A DNA stretch of 64,000 nt from Microbacterium oxydans (lineage in GTDB: Bacteria; Actinomycetota; Actinomycetes; Actinomycetales; Microbacteriaceae): the NCBI RefSeq assembly GCF_900095745.1, contig NZ_FMIR01000017.1, forward strand, positions 248,001 through 312,000, written 5' to 3'. Every line of letters begins with the position of its first letter. Within the stretch, counting starts at the first letter, position 1. Below are positions 9,561 to 18,398 of the stretch, in pieces. The notes below the pieces were generated by a model that saw nothing but the letters and a program-made list of their open reading frames with translations, did no database searches and was not told where the DNA came from. A program made the translations under genes and the position numbers.

Positions 9561-9602
9561 CCTCACATTCTTCCATTCCGTCGAAGCCGGCCGCAGTGTG
9601 CG

Positions 9603-10817
9603 TCAGAAGCGGATCGCGTCGATCACCTTCACCCGCAGCGCGACGAGTGCGGGGATGAACCCCGATACCGCGCCGACGATCACCGAGGCGACGAGCCCGA
9701 TGAGTGCCGCCCGCATGGGGAACGGCGGCACGTCCTGGATGCCGTAGAACATCGAGGTGACGATCCAGTCCGAGCGCAGCACCGCGACGACGATCGCGAT
9801 GCCGATCACCCCGGCGACCGTCGTCGCGACGAGACTCTCCAGGAACACCGCGAAGAACACCCGCCCCGAGCTGGCCCCGAAGGCACGTCGGACCCCGATC
9901 TCACGCACGCGCTGGCGCATCGCGACCAACTGGATGTTGATCAGGCTGAGGGCGCCGAGCGCGAGGATCAGCGCCGCGATTCCGCCCGTGATCATCTCGA
10001 ACGTGGCCTGCACATCCATGCTTCCCGGCTGCGCCGCCCAGTCGGTGCGGCTCACCGAGACCGTCTGCCCCTCCGGCAGCCCTGCGCGCAGATCCATCGC
10101 CAGCACCGGTCCGATCTGGTCGGCTTGATCCGTGCCCACCCAGACCTCGTACTGCGTCGTCGCATCGGGCGGCAGGGCGTCGACGCGCGAGCGATACGCG
10201 TCGTAGAGCAGATCGACCCGCAGTTCCTCGTCGCCGAACCCCTGCCGCGGGACGATGCCGATCACCTGGTAAGTGCCCCCGGCCGGACCATCGAACACGA
10301 CGGTCGGATGCTGCGTCAGGGGCACTCGTCCCAGACGGTCCCACAGCGCCTCCGTGATGACCACCGGTGGTGCCAGGGCCTCCAGATCGGAATCGAGGAA
10401 CCAGCGTCCCTCGAGAAGCTGCTCGCGGTGGATCTGGGAGTAGGCGGGATCCATGATGCGTGCGGGTACCGGGGTGACGCCCTCCGGCAGCTGCGCGTCC
10501 AGCATCACCCCCTGCGCGATGCGTGCCGTGTGGCTGAAACCGAATCGCTCCGAGACACGGCTGAAGCGGGCGTCGAAGTCGTCGGCGTCCACGGGGGTGC
10601 CGTCGGCAGTGCTCGCGGCGACGACGATGGTGGCCGCGCGCCCTCCCCAGCGATCGGACTGCTCCGCCTGGAACTGGCGCTGATACTCCGAGATCGCCAC
10701 GACCGCCGTGAGCGCACCGACCGACACGGCGATGCCGATCAGGCTGAGCAGCACACGGAGCTTGTGGACGCGGATCTCGGCCCACGCGTCGGAGAGCGCA
10801 CCGAGGAAGCCGGTCAC
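9603..10817 (-). CDS. MacB/FtsX-like ABC transporter permease
   Basis: 404 residues with the classic four-helix FtsX/MacB plan: one membrane helix near residues 19-45, a large extracytoplasmic MacB-PCD domain (about residues 50-260), and three C-terminal helices. The segment REIGVRRAFGASSGRVFFAV is the conserved coupling loop of this family. It forms a unit with the ATPase (4-base overlap) and the membrane-fusion-like adaptor upstream. Such systems export peptides, lipoproteins or antimicrobials; the substrate cannot be inferred here. Confidence 0.92.
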   Translation of the reverse strand: MTGFLGALSDAWAEIRVHKLRVLLSLIGIAVSVGALTAVVAISEYQRQFQAEQSDRWGGRAATIVVAASTADGTPVDADDFDARFSRVSERFGFSHTARIAQGVMLDAQLPEGVTPVPARIMDPAYSQIHREQLLEGRWFLDSDLEALAPPVVITEALWDRLGRVPLTQHPTVVFDGPAGGTYQVIGIVPRQGFGDEELRVDLLYDAYRSRVDALPPDATTQYEVWVGTDQADQIGPVLAMDLRAGLPEGQTVSVSRTDWAAQPGSMDVQATFEMITGGIAALILALGALSLINIQLVAMRQRVREIGVRRAFGASSGRVFFAVFLESLVATTVAGVIGIAIVVAVLRSDWIVTSMFYGIQDVPPFPMRAALIGLVASVIVGAVSGFIPALVALRVKVIDAIRF

Positions 10818-11641
10818 GAGACGACCTCGGATGCGGGCGCCGCGGCCACGGGCGGCACCGATGTGGGGGCCATGGGAGGTGCCGGAGCGGACGGCACGGA
10901 CGGCGCCGGAGCGGACGGCACGGAAGCCGCGAGCGTCGAGGCCTCGAACGCGCGGCTGAGATCCGCGGTCTCCAGGCGCCCGGCGTCGAGGCGGTAGTGC
11001 CGGCGCGCGCGGGCCGCCACGTGGAGGTCGTGTGTGATGGTGACCAGTGCCGCGTCCGTCTCGGTGGCGACCTCGTCGAGCAGCGACATGACGGAAGCGC
11101 CGGTGTCGATGTCGAGCGCGCCTGTCGGCTCGTCCGCGAGGATCAGCACGGGTTTGCGCACCAGTGCCCTGGCTATCGCGACACGCTGCTGCTCACCACC
11201 GGAGAGCTTGTCGGCGATCTGGCCGACCCTGTGCCCGAGTCCCACCCGCTCGAGCATGTCCGCGGCGATCTGCCGACGGTTCCAGAACACCTTCCCCTTC
11301 GCGTGGCCGAGGGGCATAATCACGTTGTCGAGTGCGGTGCGCCCCGGCAGCAGGTTGAACTGCTGGAAGACGAAGCCGACGTTGTCGCCGCGCAGCCGGT
11401 CCAGACGCCCTGACCGCATGCGACGAACCTCCCGTCCCTCGAACGACACCGAGCCCGAGGTCGGCGAGTCCAGCATCCCGAGGATGTTGAGCAGCGTCGA
11501 CTTGCCCGAGCCGGATCGGCCGACGATCGACACATGGTCACCGGCGCCGACCTCGAGCGTGATGCCGCGGAGGATCTCGAGCCGCGAATCGTCTGCCAGG
11601 AGGACGCTCTTGGTGACGTCCTCCAGAGCGACCAGAGTCAC
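10814..11641 (-). CDS. MacB/LolD-like ABC transporter ATP-binding protein
   Basis: 275 residues. Walker A GRSGSGKST, signature LSGGEQQRVAIARALV and Walker B ILADEPTGALD are all present. After the ATPase domain a 40-residue low-complexity tail with repeated Pro-Ser-Ala-Pro units appears, unusual for this family and possibly just a linker. GTG 11641 overlaps the upstream adaptor stop (GTGA); longer in-frame starts would run into that gene. It powers the permease at 9603-10817. Confidence 0.92.
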   Translation of the reverse strand: MTLVALEDVTKSVLLADDSRLEILRGITLEVGAGDHVSIVGRSGSGKSTLLNILGMLDSPTSGSVSFEGREVRRMRSGRLDRLRGDNVGFVFQQFNLLPGRTALDNVIMPLGHAKGKVFWNRRQIAADMLERVGLGHRVGQIADKLSGGEQQRVAIARALVRKPVLILADEPTGALDIDTGASVMSLLDEVATETDAALVTITHDLHVAARARRHYRLDAGRLETADLSRAFEASTLAASVPSAPAPSVPSAPAPPMAPTSVPPVAAAPASEVVS

Positions 11642-12564
11642 CAGCTCATCCCGCTGTCGCACTGCTCCACGCCCGGCGAGACCTCGTAGCAGAACTCCTC
11701 GACCGGGGCGACGAAGCCCGGCACGAACTGGCGGATGCTCTCGCCCTCTTCCAGCCCCTCGGTGACCTCGACGATCGTCCCGTCGTTCACGCCGAGCTTC
11801 ACCGCGCGCTCCTCGGCTTCTGCGCCGTCGGCCGCATCGACCCACACGTTGCCGGAGCCCGCGCCGCCCTGGACTGCCGTGACCGGGATCACGAGCGCGT
11901 CCTCGACCTGACCGAGCGCCAGGTCCATGGTCGCGGGGAGCCCGGCGAACACGGTCTGGTCGGCGGGGATGGCGCAGCGCACGCTCGCCGTGCCCTCTGC
12001 CGTCACCTGCACGCGGACGCCGGTGCAGGCGAACGGCGCAGGACCTCCGGTGATGGTGACCGTGGCCTCGGTCGGCGCGTTGACCAGGCGGTACAGCTGT
12101 ACGGGATCGACCGTGGCGAGGAGGTGGTAGCGCGCGGGGGTGAGGGTGAAGATCTCGGTGCCCACCGACGTCGGCTGCCCCTTCACGAGCGCGATCTCGG
12201 ACACGTCGCCGGCCTCCGACGCGAGCACGTCGATGTCCTTGCGGGGATCTTCCTGGCGGATGGTGAACAGCTTCTGGCCGGCCGACACCGCGGCGCCCTC
12301 GCTCACGTGGACGGCAGTGACCGTGCCGTCGATCTCGCTGCGCACCCCGAAGATCTCATCGCGCGCGACATTGCCGGTCAGGCTCAGCGCGTTCACGACG
12401 GATCCGCGCTCGACCGCGACGACCGGATCGGTGATCGACGCTTCCGGGCTCACCATGCTCTCGGCTCGGTCGGGGAAGAAAGCGATCTTGACGAGTGCTG
12501 CGGCGCACGCGCCGATGACCACGACGAGAAGCAGGGGGAAGATCCAGCGACGCCAGACGATCAC
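11638..12564 (-). CDS. Membrane-fusion-like adaptor of the ABC exporter (HlyD/RND adaptor type)
   Basis: 308 residues: one N-terminal membrane helix (about residues 7-29), a beta-rich region with the lipoyl-like half motif DGTVTAVHVSEGAAVSAGQKL, a barrel domain and a C-terminal region with SGNVWVDAADG typical of efflux adaptor proteins. In Gram-positive bacteria such proteins (as in YknX systems) link the permease to the extracellular space. Two cysteines near the C-terminus (CYEV and EQCD) could form a disulfide. The GTG start at 12564 follows GGAAAGG by 5 bases. First gene of the exporter operon that continues into the ATPase, permease and perhaps ahcY. Confidence 0.85.
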   Translation of the reverse strand: MIVWRRWIFPLLLVVVIGACAAALVKIAFFPDRAESMVSPEASITDPVVAVERGSVVNALSLTGNVARDEIFGVRSEIDGTVTAVHVSEGAAVSAGQKLFTIRQEDPRKDIDVLASEAGDVSEIALVKGQPTSVGTEIFTLTPARYHLLATVDPVQLYRLVNAPTEATVTITGGPAPFACTGVRVQVTAEGTASVRCAIPADQTVFAGLPATMDLALGQVEDALVIPVTAVQGGAGSGNVWVDAADGAEAEERAVKLGVNDGTIVEVTEGLEEGESIRQFVPGFVAPVEEFCYEVSPGVEQCDSGMSW

Positions 12565-12664
12565 GAGTGCCTTTCCGGCAGCGCCGCCCTGGCACGCCTG
12601 GAGTCAGCGTACCCAAGAAATGATTTCCGGGTATAGCGAAGGCGACCGCGTGTCGGGGCGACCC

Positions 12665-12871
12665 TCAGGCTCGAAGCGCCTCGTGCCTCACGACGAGCCA
12701 GCCCGCGGGCACCGAGAGCCGATCGGCATGCGGCGAGCACAGGTCATGCGCCTGCGGGTCGTTCGCGGCGCCGAGCGGACCGAGCGCGGCCATCTTGTCC
12801 CCATAGTCGTAGGTGAGGGTGGCCACGGCTTCTCGCGCGCAGCCGACCTTCGAGCACAGTCGTCCGTCCAT
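12665..12871 (-). CDS. DUF3499 small protein
   Basis: 68 residues beginning MDGRLCSKVGC and ending VVRHEALRA. The pattern of paired cysteines at the N-terminus (CSKVGC), the TYDYGDKMAALGPL core and the DLCSPHADRLSVPAGW segment with Cys and His is that of actinobacterial DUF3499 proteins, suggesting a small metal-binding fold. Function unknown. Its divergent neighbour at 12949 and the DUF5719 gene beyond it are the usual companions. GGCGGAG sits right before the ATG; longer in-frame starts give atypical N-termini. Confidence 0.85.
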   Translation of the reverse strand: MDGRLCSKVGCAREAVATLTYDYGDKMAALGPLGAANDPQAHDLCSPHADRLSVPAGWLVVRHEALRA

Positions 12872-12936
12872 CTCCGCCAGCGTACGGTTCGCGGCATCCG
12901 AGCCGGGGAGGCCGCGCCGCACACGCCGGCACCGCC

Positions 12937-12942
12937 TAGACT
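12937..12942 (+). promoter_or_regulatory. -10-like box, leaderless spacing, for the 12949 gene
   Basis: TAGACT followed by 6 bases and the ATG at 12949. The same hexamer precedes galE, the ABC permease at 27738 and the dehydrogenase at 31200 with 7-base spacing. Confidence 0.5.
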
Positions 12943-12948
12943 TTCGAC

Positions 12949-13377
12949 ATGCCCCGTCGCCGCGCCACTCACACCTCTGCCGCACCACGGCGCGGTGCAC
13001 GGCACGGCCGCCACGGGCGTCTGGGTCGCAGCGAAGTCGTGCGCCCGCCTCTCGCGCCCCTCGACGGTCGTCTCGATCGTTTCGATCTGACCGTGGGCAC
13101 CGCCGTCGAGTTCTTGCGCGGGACGTGGCCGGAACTGCAGGACGTCAGGTTCGAGATCGGGGCCATCCCGGCATTCGACGCGACCGATGCGGTTCCGCGC
13201 TGGCACCTCGATCGGGAGAATCGACGCATCGTGTTGTTCCGGCTGCCCATCGAGCGTCTTCTGCCCCCCGGGCACGATGATGCAGCGCACCGCAGGATGG
13301 CGATCGAGAGCGCCGTGTTCCGGGCCGCTGCGGAGTACGTCGGCCGTGAACCGTGGGATCTCGGTCACGAGCACTGA
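12949..13377 (+). CDS. Metallopeptidase-family (zincin-like) protein lacking the HExxH motif
   Basis: 142 residues: a basic N-terminal tail (about 28 residues rich in Arg and His), then the core of the actinobacterial zincin-like family (FDLTVGTAVEFLRGTW, RWHLDRENRRIVLFRLPIER). Canonical members have HExxH followed by a third ligand; here the corresponding helix reads RRMAIESAVFRAAAEYVG, so the zinc ligands are missing and catalysis is doubtful. It stands between DUF3499 and DUF5719, the normal context for this subfamily. Probably a non-catalytic paralogue; role unknown. Confidence 0.8.
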   Translation: MPRRRATHTSAAPRRGARHGRHGRLGRSEVVRPPLAPLDGRLDRFDLTVGTAVEFLRGTWPELQDVRFEIGAIPAFDATDAVPRWHLDRENRRIVLFRLPIERLLPPGHDDAAHRRMAIESAVFRAAAEYVGREPWDLGHEH

Positions 13378-13407
13378 GCTCGCGGCTCCTCCATCCCCCG
13401 GAACGGA

Positions 13408-14790
13408 TCAGGGGTAGACCGTGATCGCCTTCTCGGCACCGGCACTCGCCTGCACCGGCAGCACCGCGAGTGCGCCCGGAGCGGTGAGCGCGACCGCCGC
13501 GTGCACCGCGCCCGTCGACTGCATCCGATAGGTCGTCCCGGGCGCGACGTCGATCCCGGCCGTCTCGCCTGCCGGGATCAGGACTTCCTGGGAGGCTCCG
13601 CCGTCGAGCGGCTCGATCGTCACCGTGGTGTCCTCATCCGACGAGTTCGCCAGCTGGAGTCGGCTGGGCGGACCGGACGGCACCGCGAACACCACCTCCC
13701 CGTCGATCTCCGGCGCCGGGGTGACCCACGCGAAGTCGGCGTCACGCCCGAAGCCGTCCTGCTGTCGCAGCGCGGCCACGACCGGTTCCTCCGAATCCAC
13801 CTCGACGGTGTAACGGCCGGGTTCGAGACCACTGAGCGAGACCTGAGCGGGGAGATCGGGCTCGAGCGGAACCGTGAACTCATCCGCTGCGGAACCGGTT
13901 CCTTCCGCGACGACGCGCACCTGTACGCGGGCGTCCGCGCCGGGCGAGAGCAGCCGCAGCACCGCCATCTCATCGTCGTCCCCGTCCGAGGCGAACACCT
14001 CCACGCCGGTGAGCACCAGCTTCTGCTGCGCGCCGGGCACCGCGTCCTGCAGGTCCAATCCGGCGGGATCGAGCACCTGCATGAGCGACGACTGCAGCAC
14101 GGCGCGGACCGGAGCCCCGGTCGCATCGACACGGATGACGGGCGCCGCGTTGCCGGCGGCGATCGAGGTGAGCGGCAGAGCGGTCTGCGTGCGGGCGGGT
14201 ACGACGACCGTGCGTGCGCTTCTGGTCTCGCCGTACACCGACAGCGTCACGGTCGAGGGGACCTCCGCAGCATTTGTCAGGGTGAGGATGTCCTCGGTGC
14301 CGGTGGCGGTGCTCCCCCCGACGAGCCAGGAGTTCAGTCGGGGGACCCCGCACGGGGCGGCCGCGTACCCGGAGAGGTCGTCCGTGGCGAGTGCGATCGA
14401 TTCCGCTGCAGCGATCAACGGTGCCGAGCGCCCTTCGACCGCGCCCGTGAGCACGCGCACCTCACCCGCGTCCGGAAGATCCTGCACCGTCAGACCGGCC
14501 GAGGACGGATCACCCGACGTCCCGCCCGCGGTGAGGGTCGGCGATCCTGCCGAGCTCAGCGCCAGCGGATCCATGGCATCGCGTCCGAGCGCGCGCAGGT
14601 CGCCGTTGCAGACCAGGACACTGTCTCCAGGGAGCGGCGTGACGTCGACCTGGGCGGCATCGTGTCGGATGACCGGCCACGGTGCGTGGATCGCGGCGAC
14701 GGTCCCGACGACACAGGCGGCGATGACGGCGACTCCGGTGACGAGACGAGCGCCCGTCGCCGCGACCTTGAATGCGCGCGAACCACTCAT
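13408..14790 (-). CDS. DUF5719 extracytoplasmic protein
   Basis: 460 residues with one N-terminal membrane helix (about residues 16-36) and then a wholly extracytoplasmic region of repeated beta-rich segments (TLTNAAEVPSTVTLSVYG, LLSPGADARVQVRVV), as in DUF5719. There are no obvious catalytic motifs. It overlaps the upstream large glycosyltransferase-like gene by 4 bases, so the two are surely co-expressed and may work together at the membrane. Convergent with the 12949 gene 30 bases away. Confidence 0.88.
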   Translation of the reverse strand: MSGSRAFKVAATGARLVTGVAVIAACVVGTVAAIHAPWPVIRHDAAQVDVTPLPGDSVLVCNGDLRALGRDAMDPLALSSAGSPTLTAGGTSGDPSSAGLTVQDLPDAGEVRVLTGAVEGRSAPLIAAAESIALATDDLSGYAAAPCGVPRLNSWLVGGSTATGTEDILTLTNAAEVPSTVTLSVYGETRSARTVVVPARTQTALPLTSIAAGNAAPVIRVDATGAPVRAVLQSSLMQVLDPAGLDLQDAVPGAQQKLVLTGVEVFASDGDDDEMAVLRLLSPGADARVQVRVVAEGTGSAADEFTVPLEPDLPAQVSLSGLEPGRYTVEVDSEEPVVAALRQQDGFGRDADFAWVTPAPEIDGEVVFAVPSGPPSRLQLANSSDEDTTVTIEPLDGGASQEVLIPAGETAGIDVAPGTTYRMQSTGAVHAAVALTAPGALAVLPVQASAGAEKAITVYP

Positions 14791-17700
14791 CGGTCCCTCT
14801 CCTCCGTCGTCTCGGCTCTCTCGTCATCCTCGTCCGACTCCACGTCGGCCGATTCAGAAGGCTCCTCGACGATCGGCTCGGGCTCGGCGATCGGCATGAG
14901 CGCCTCGTCGTTCAGAGCGGCTTCGTCCTGCGGCTCCTCGATCGCTCCGACCGGCGTCTCCTCTTCGAGCGGGAACTGGTCCTCCGCGTGCCGAGGCAGG
15001 ATCATCGGCTCATCCGGCGCGCGCCCGACGATACGGGATTGGGCTCGCGCCGCGCGACGCGAAGCCCGGGTCGGGATCGACAGCAGCAGTGCGACGAAGA
15101 CGGCCAGCAGCTGGATCGTCAGCACGAGGCGAGCACTCCCCTCCTGCGCGGAGCTCAAGGTCGGCGGCGCAGCGATCTCGGCTTCCAGACGCCAGAGCAC
15201 TCCGCGATCGCTCTCACCCGCGTGAACCAGGCCGGCTCGCTGATCGATCGAGGCGACGGCCGCGGTGCGGAGAGCGCGGGCCCTGTCTCCGTCGCTCCCC
15301 GACAGCTCGGACAGCAGCACATAGCTGATCCCCTTCGCCGCCAGCTCACCCGGGGCATCGAAGTCGCGGGCGGAGAGGAGATCGACGGCGAGCGTCGCGA
15401 TGTCGTCTCCCTGCGGCTCCACGGCGGTCGAGACCATCGTGGTCTGGGATCCGAGGGTCTCGCTCGCCCCCCAGACCACCTCGACGGCGAGTCCTCCGTC
15501 GTTCTGGGGCGTCATCACGAGCGTCGCGAGCGGACGATCCCCCGCAGCCTGAGCGGCGACGTAGGCGGGCAGAGTCGATTCGGGGCCGTTCGTGAGGACG
15601 GAGCGACCCGCGTGGAAAGCGCTGAGCGCCGGTACGGCGCAGATTCCGAGCGCAACCGCTGCAGCGACGGCGGAGAGGACCCGCAGCCTCGGTAGCGTGA
15701 TGGCGGTGTCGAGCGTGACGAGCGCCGCCCCCACCACCCCGACCCAGGCGAGGCTGAGCCCTGCCCCCGGCCAGATCGCCACTCCCGCGCCCTGCGCGAA
15801 ACTCACAGTGATGCCCACGGCGAGGAACGCCGTGGCGAGACCGGCCAGAGCGACGACGAGCAGCGTGATGCCCGCACGCCACCGGGGCGCGACAGCAGCG
15901 CCGAGAGCGAGCAGGGCCATCGGCGCACACAGCACCGGCGCCCACGCAGCGATCGGTTCGGAGACGAACCACGACCACCCGGCGAGATCCGTGGTGGGGA
16001 ATCCGGTCGCGAGCGCCAGACGACCGGTGGCGTCGGCGGCCGCCTGCGGGCCCGCCCACACCAGGCCGGGATCGCCCAGCAGCGCCAGCGGTGTCCCGTG
16101 CGCGAGCTGCCAGAAGACGAGCGGAGCGAAGAGCGCGGCCGTCGGCACGAGCAGCCACAGCAGACGACCGGCACCACGGAACTGCGCGGTGCCGAGCACG
16201 ATGCCCACGGCGACGACCCACAGCAGCGCGAGCGCCGGAGCCAGCGACGGAGCACAGGCGACCACGGCGGCGAGCAGAAGGGAGGCACTTCCGGCCGCGC
16301 CCCAGGAGCGGTGCGCCACCACCGCGGAGTGGAAGAGCCACGGCAGCAGGAGGTGCACCAGCACGGCGCTCGGACGGCCGTCGACGAGCGCTGTGAGGAA
16401 GGTGGGCGCCAGCGCCCATGCGACACCGGCGAAGATGCGCAGCCCCGACCGGTCGGTCACTCGCGTCGCTGCGAACCACCCGCCGAGCACCGCGAGCGGA
16501 AGAGCGAAGATCCACAACAGCACCATCGCGAACGACGGTCCCGCCGGCCACAGCGAGCCGAGCACGGCCACGACCGCGGCGAACGGGTCGGCGGGGCCGA
16601 CGAGGCCGATCGCCGTGCCGCGCGCACCCCATGCCGCATCGCTCCAGAGCGCCGAGACGGTCTGTCGCAGCGGAAGCAGCGCGCCGCCGCCGAGCGCCGG
16701 CCACGCGAGAAGAGTCGTGAAGGAGGCGATGCTCACCACGAGTGCCGCGAGCACGGCCCACGCGCCGCCGCCGGAGAAGAAACGCAGCTCGCTGACCGCG
16801 CCGCCTTCGCTGCCGTGCCCGTCGTCGAGGCGCCGTCGCAGATCAGACGACGTCACCCGCAGCGGCGCGATGCTCGCCCAGGTGGATGAGCGGAACGAGC
16901 GGATGCGCGACCGCGACCGCGCGATCGCCCCGACCCGCAGCATCGCGGTGAGGGCAGCTCCCCACTCGGGGAGGACCGCTTCCGGCCGCTTGCCGACGAG
17001 ATGCGTGATGGAGCGCCACAGCGCGAGCGGGAGCAGGCTGAGCCAGTGCAGCGGCACCGCGCCCGCCGGAGCATAGGCGAGTCGCCGGTGCAGCTGCGCG
17101 AGCCGGGTGACGTAGGCGCGACGGGATCGGCCGGAGGGCAGCGCGGCGGGGCCGTCCGGCGCTGCGGAGACGCGCGCGCCCGGCGAGAGCACGAGCCGCC
17201 CGCCACCCAAGCGTGCGCGGACGCCCAGGTCGAGTCCCTCGTCGGCGCCGGCGAGCGCCGGATCAGGCCGCAGCGCGTCACGGACCTCTCCGCGGATGAG
17301 GATGCCGCGCACATCGGAGCCGAGCGCGTCGTCCATGCGGTCGTGCTGCCCCTGGTCGAGTTCCCCTGCCGCGAGTTCGACCGAGCGACCGAACGTCGTC
17401 ATGCTGACACCGAGTGAGACGATCTCCCGATCGTTGTCGGTCGCGACGAGTTTGGGCGCGACGATCGCCGCGGAGGGCGACCGCTCGAGCGTTCCTCGGA
17501 GACGCTCCAGCGCCCGCGGATGCGGAGCCGTGTCCTGAGCGAGCAGCCAGATCGCCGAGCCTGCGCTCACGCGCGGACGGGCGAGCTCCACAGCTTCGGC
17601 GAACGAGGTCGTCGTGCGGGCTTCGATGATCCCCTCGACGACGGCCCCGACGGCTTCGCTCTCGCGCAGGGAAGCTGCATCGCCGCACATGACGAGGGTC

Positions 17701-17813
17701 ACGGCCTCGGCGGGCGAGGTCTGGGAGCGAACGGCTTCGAGAGTGCGGAGGAGTTGCGCGCGGGAGGAGGATCCGGGGCGCGCGACGATGATGGCGTGAA
17801 CTCGGGCTGGCAT
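14787..17813 (-). CDS. Large glycosyltransferase-like membrane protein
   Basis: 1008 residues. Residues 1 to about 250 follow a GT2 fold (VHAIIVARPGSSSRAQLLRTL at the start), but where active GT2 enzymes have Asp-x-Asp the protein reads LLAQDTAPHPRAL, so nucleotide-sugar chemistry is uncertain. Residues from about 355 to 740 contain ten or more hydrophobic segments, then an extracytoplasmic domain, a last helix near 900 and a strongly acidic C-terminal tail. This layout is the one found beside DUF5719, WhiB and ManA genes in many actinobacteria. It overlaps DUF5719 by 4 bases. Likely an envelope polysaccharide factor; acceptor and donor unknown. Confidence 0.85.
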   Translation of the reverse strand: MPARVHAIIVARPGSSSRAQLLRTLEAVRSQTSPAEAVTLVMCGDAASLRESEAVGAVVEGIIEARTTTSFAEAVELARPRVSAGSAIWLLAQDTAPHPRALERLRGTLERSPSAAIVAPKLVATDNDREIVSLGVSMTTFGRSVELAAGELDQGQHDRMDDALGSDVRGILIRGEVRDALRPDPALAGADEGLDLGVRARLGGGRLVLSPGARVSAAPDGPAALPSGRSRRAYVTRLAQLHRRLAYAPAGAVPLHWLSLLPLALWRSITHLVGKRPEAVLPEWGAALTAMLRVGAIARSRSRIRSFRSSTWASIAPLRVTSSDLRRRLDDGHGSEGGAVSELRFFSGGGAWAVLAALVVSIASFTTLLAWPALGGGALLPLRQTVSALWSDAAWGARGTAIGLVGPADPFAAVVAVLGSLWPAGPSFAMVLLWIFALPLAVLGGWFAATRVTDRSGLRIFAGVAWALAPTFLTALVDGRPSAVLVHLLLPWLFHSAVVAHRSWGAAGSASLLLAAVVACAPSLAPALALLWVVAVGIVLGTAQFRGAGRLLWLLVPTAALFAPLVFWQLAHGTPLALLGDPGLVWAGPQAAADATGRLALATGFPTTDLAGWSWFVSEPIAAWAPVLCAPMALLALGAAVAPRWRAGITLLVVALAGLATAFLAVGITVSFAQGAGVAIWPGAGLSLAWVGVVGAALVTLDTAITLPRLRVLSAVAAAVALGICAVPALSAFHAGRSVLTNGPESTLPAYVAAQAAGDRPLATLVMTPQNDGGLAVEVVWGASETLGSQTTMVSTAVEPQGDDIATLAVDLLSARDFDAPGELAAKGISYVLLSELSGSDGDRARALRTAAVASIDQRAGLVHAGESDRGVLWRLEAEIAAPPTLSSAQEGSARLVLTIQLLAVFVALLLSIPTRASRRAARAQSRIVGRAPDEPMILPRHAEDQFPLEEETPVGAIEEPQDEAALNDEALMPIAEPEPIVEEPSESADVESDEDDERAETTEERDR

Positions 17814-17822
17814 GACGTCGTC

Positions 17823-17828
17823 AGCCTA
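17823..17828 (-). promoter_or_regulatory. -10-like box upstream of the large glycosyltransferase-like gene
   Basis: TAGGCT on the minus strand, 9 bases before the ATG at 17813, implying a leader of only two or three bases. No ribosome binding site is visible. Confidence 0.4.
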
Positions 17829-17913
17829 TGCGCGTCGGGACCTGCCCTGGAGCAGTGGATGCGGCGCGCCTGCGAAGCGATGCGGCCACAGTCGAGACGA
17901 CCGGCTCAGCCGA

Positions 17914-18234
17914 TCAGCTGGCGCGACGCTTGAGCTTGCGGCGCTCGCGCTCGGAGAGGCCACCCCAGATGCCGAAGCGCTCATCATTGTTGAGCGCGTA
18001 CTCGAGGCATTCGCCACGCACGTCGCAGGTGGTGCAGATCCGCTTGGCGTCTCTGGTCGATCCGCCCTTCTCCGGGAAGAAGGCTTCGGGATCCGTCTGC
18101 GAGCAGAGAGCGTCTGCCTGCCAGGCGAGGGCATTGTCGTCATCGGCGGCATCCGTGCGCCGCACCCCGGGAACACCGAGGTTGATCGGATCGACGAACC
18201 AGTTCTCCGGTACGTCGGAACGGTAACCCGTCAT
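17914..18234 (-). CDS. WhiB-family iron-sulfur transcriptional regulator
   Basis: 106 residues. Four conserved cysteines (C44, C67, C70, C76, as CTTC followed by GEC) would bind a 4Fe-4S cluster; the GIWGG turn is at about residues 88-92 and a basic C-terminal ERERRKLKRR tail binds DNA. The N-terminal NWFVDP segment and the position beside manA and DUF5719 suggest the WhiB2/WhmD subgroup, which in mycobacteria and Streptomyces affects division and septation. I chose ATG 18234 because GGAG lies 8 bases upstream; it is one of the few genes here with a proper leader and a strong sigma-70-like promoter. Confidence 0.95.
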   Translation of the reverse strand: MTGYRSDVPENWFVDPINLGVPGVRRTDAADDDNALAWQADALCSQTDPEAFFPEKGGSTRDAKRICTTCDVRGECLEYALNNDERFGIWGGLSERERRKLKRRAS

Positions 18235-18284
18235 CTCGATCTCCAACCCTGTCTCCGCCCCCCGGCGGGCCGTGCGCATGACTA

Positions 18285-18313
18285 ATTACACCCGTGTCAT
18301 TCGCTCCGGTCAA
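18285..18313 (-). promoter_or_regulatory. whiB promoter (-35 and -10)
   Basis: On the minus strand TTGACC (18313-18308), a 17-base spacer and TGTAAT (18290-18285), each one mismatch from the housekeeping consensus. Transcription should start near 18278, giving a leader of about 44 bases before the ATG at 18234. It is the best-matched promoter I see in the window. Confidence 0.7.
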
Positions 18314-18325
18314 GTCGCGGATGGT

Positions 18326-18352
18326 AAACCCTCAAGCGACTCTTGAAGGTTT
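18326..18352. repeat. Inverted repeat between manA and whiB
   Basis: Eleven-base arms with one mismatch (AAACC-C-TCAAG / CTTGA-A-GGTTT) around a 5-base loop, followed on the plus strand by five T. It lies 13 bases upstream of the whiB -35 box and 47 bases past the manA stop. It may be a terminator for manA, an operator near the whiB promoter, or both; the T-run is stronger in the plus direction, where no gene ends. Confidence 0.5.
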
Positions 18353-18398
18353 TTGACGTTCTCTCGGCGTGTCGCGGCGTGGCGAGCGCGATGTGCGC

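Noticed and set aside
9561..9602. Possible S-adenosylhomocysteine riboswitch before ahcY
   Set aside because: Only 42 bases lie between the genes, too little for the known aptamer, and no suitable hairpin is visible.
6528..10997. Plus-strand open frame of nearly 1500 codons
   Set aside because: It lies antisense to ahcY and the exporter permease and crosses the SpoIIM/RDD pair. The translation is rich in Arg, His and Gly without any domain; it is a product of high GC content.
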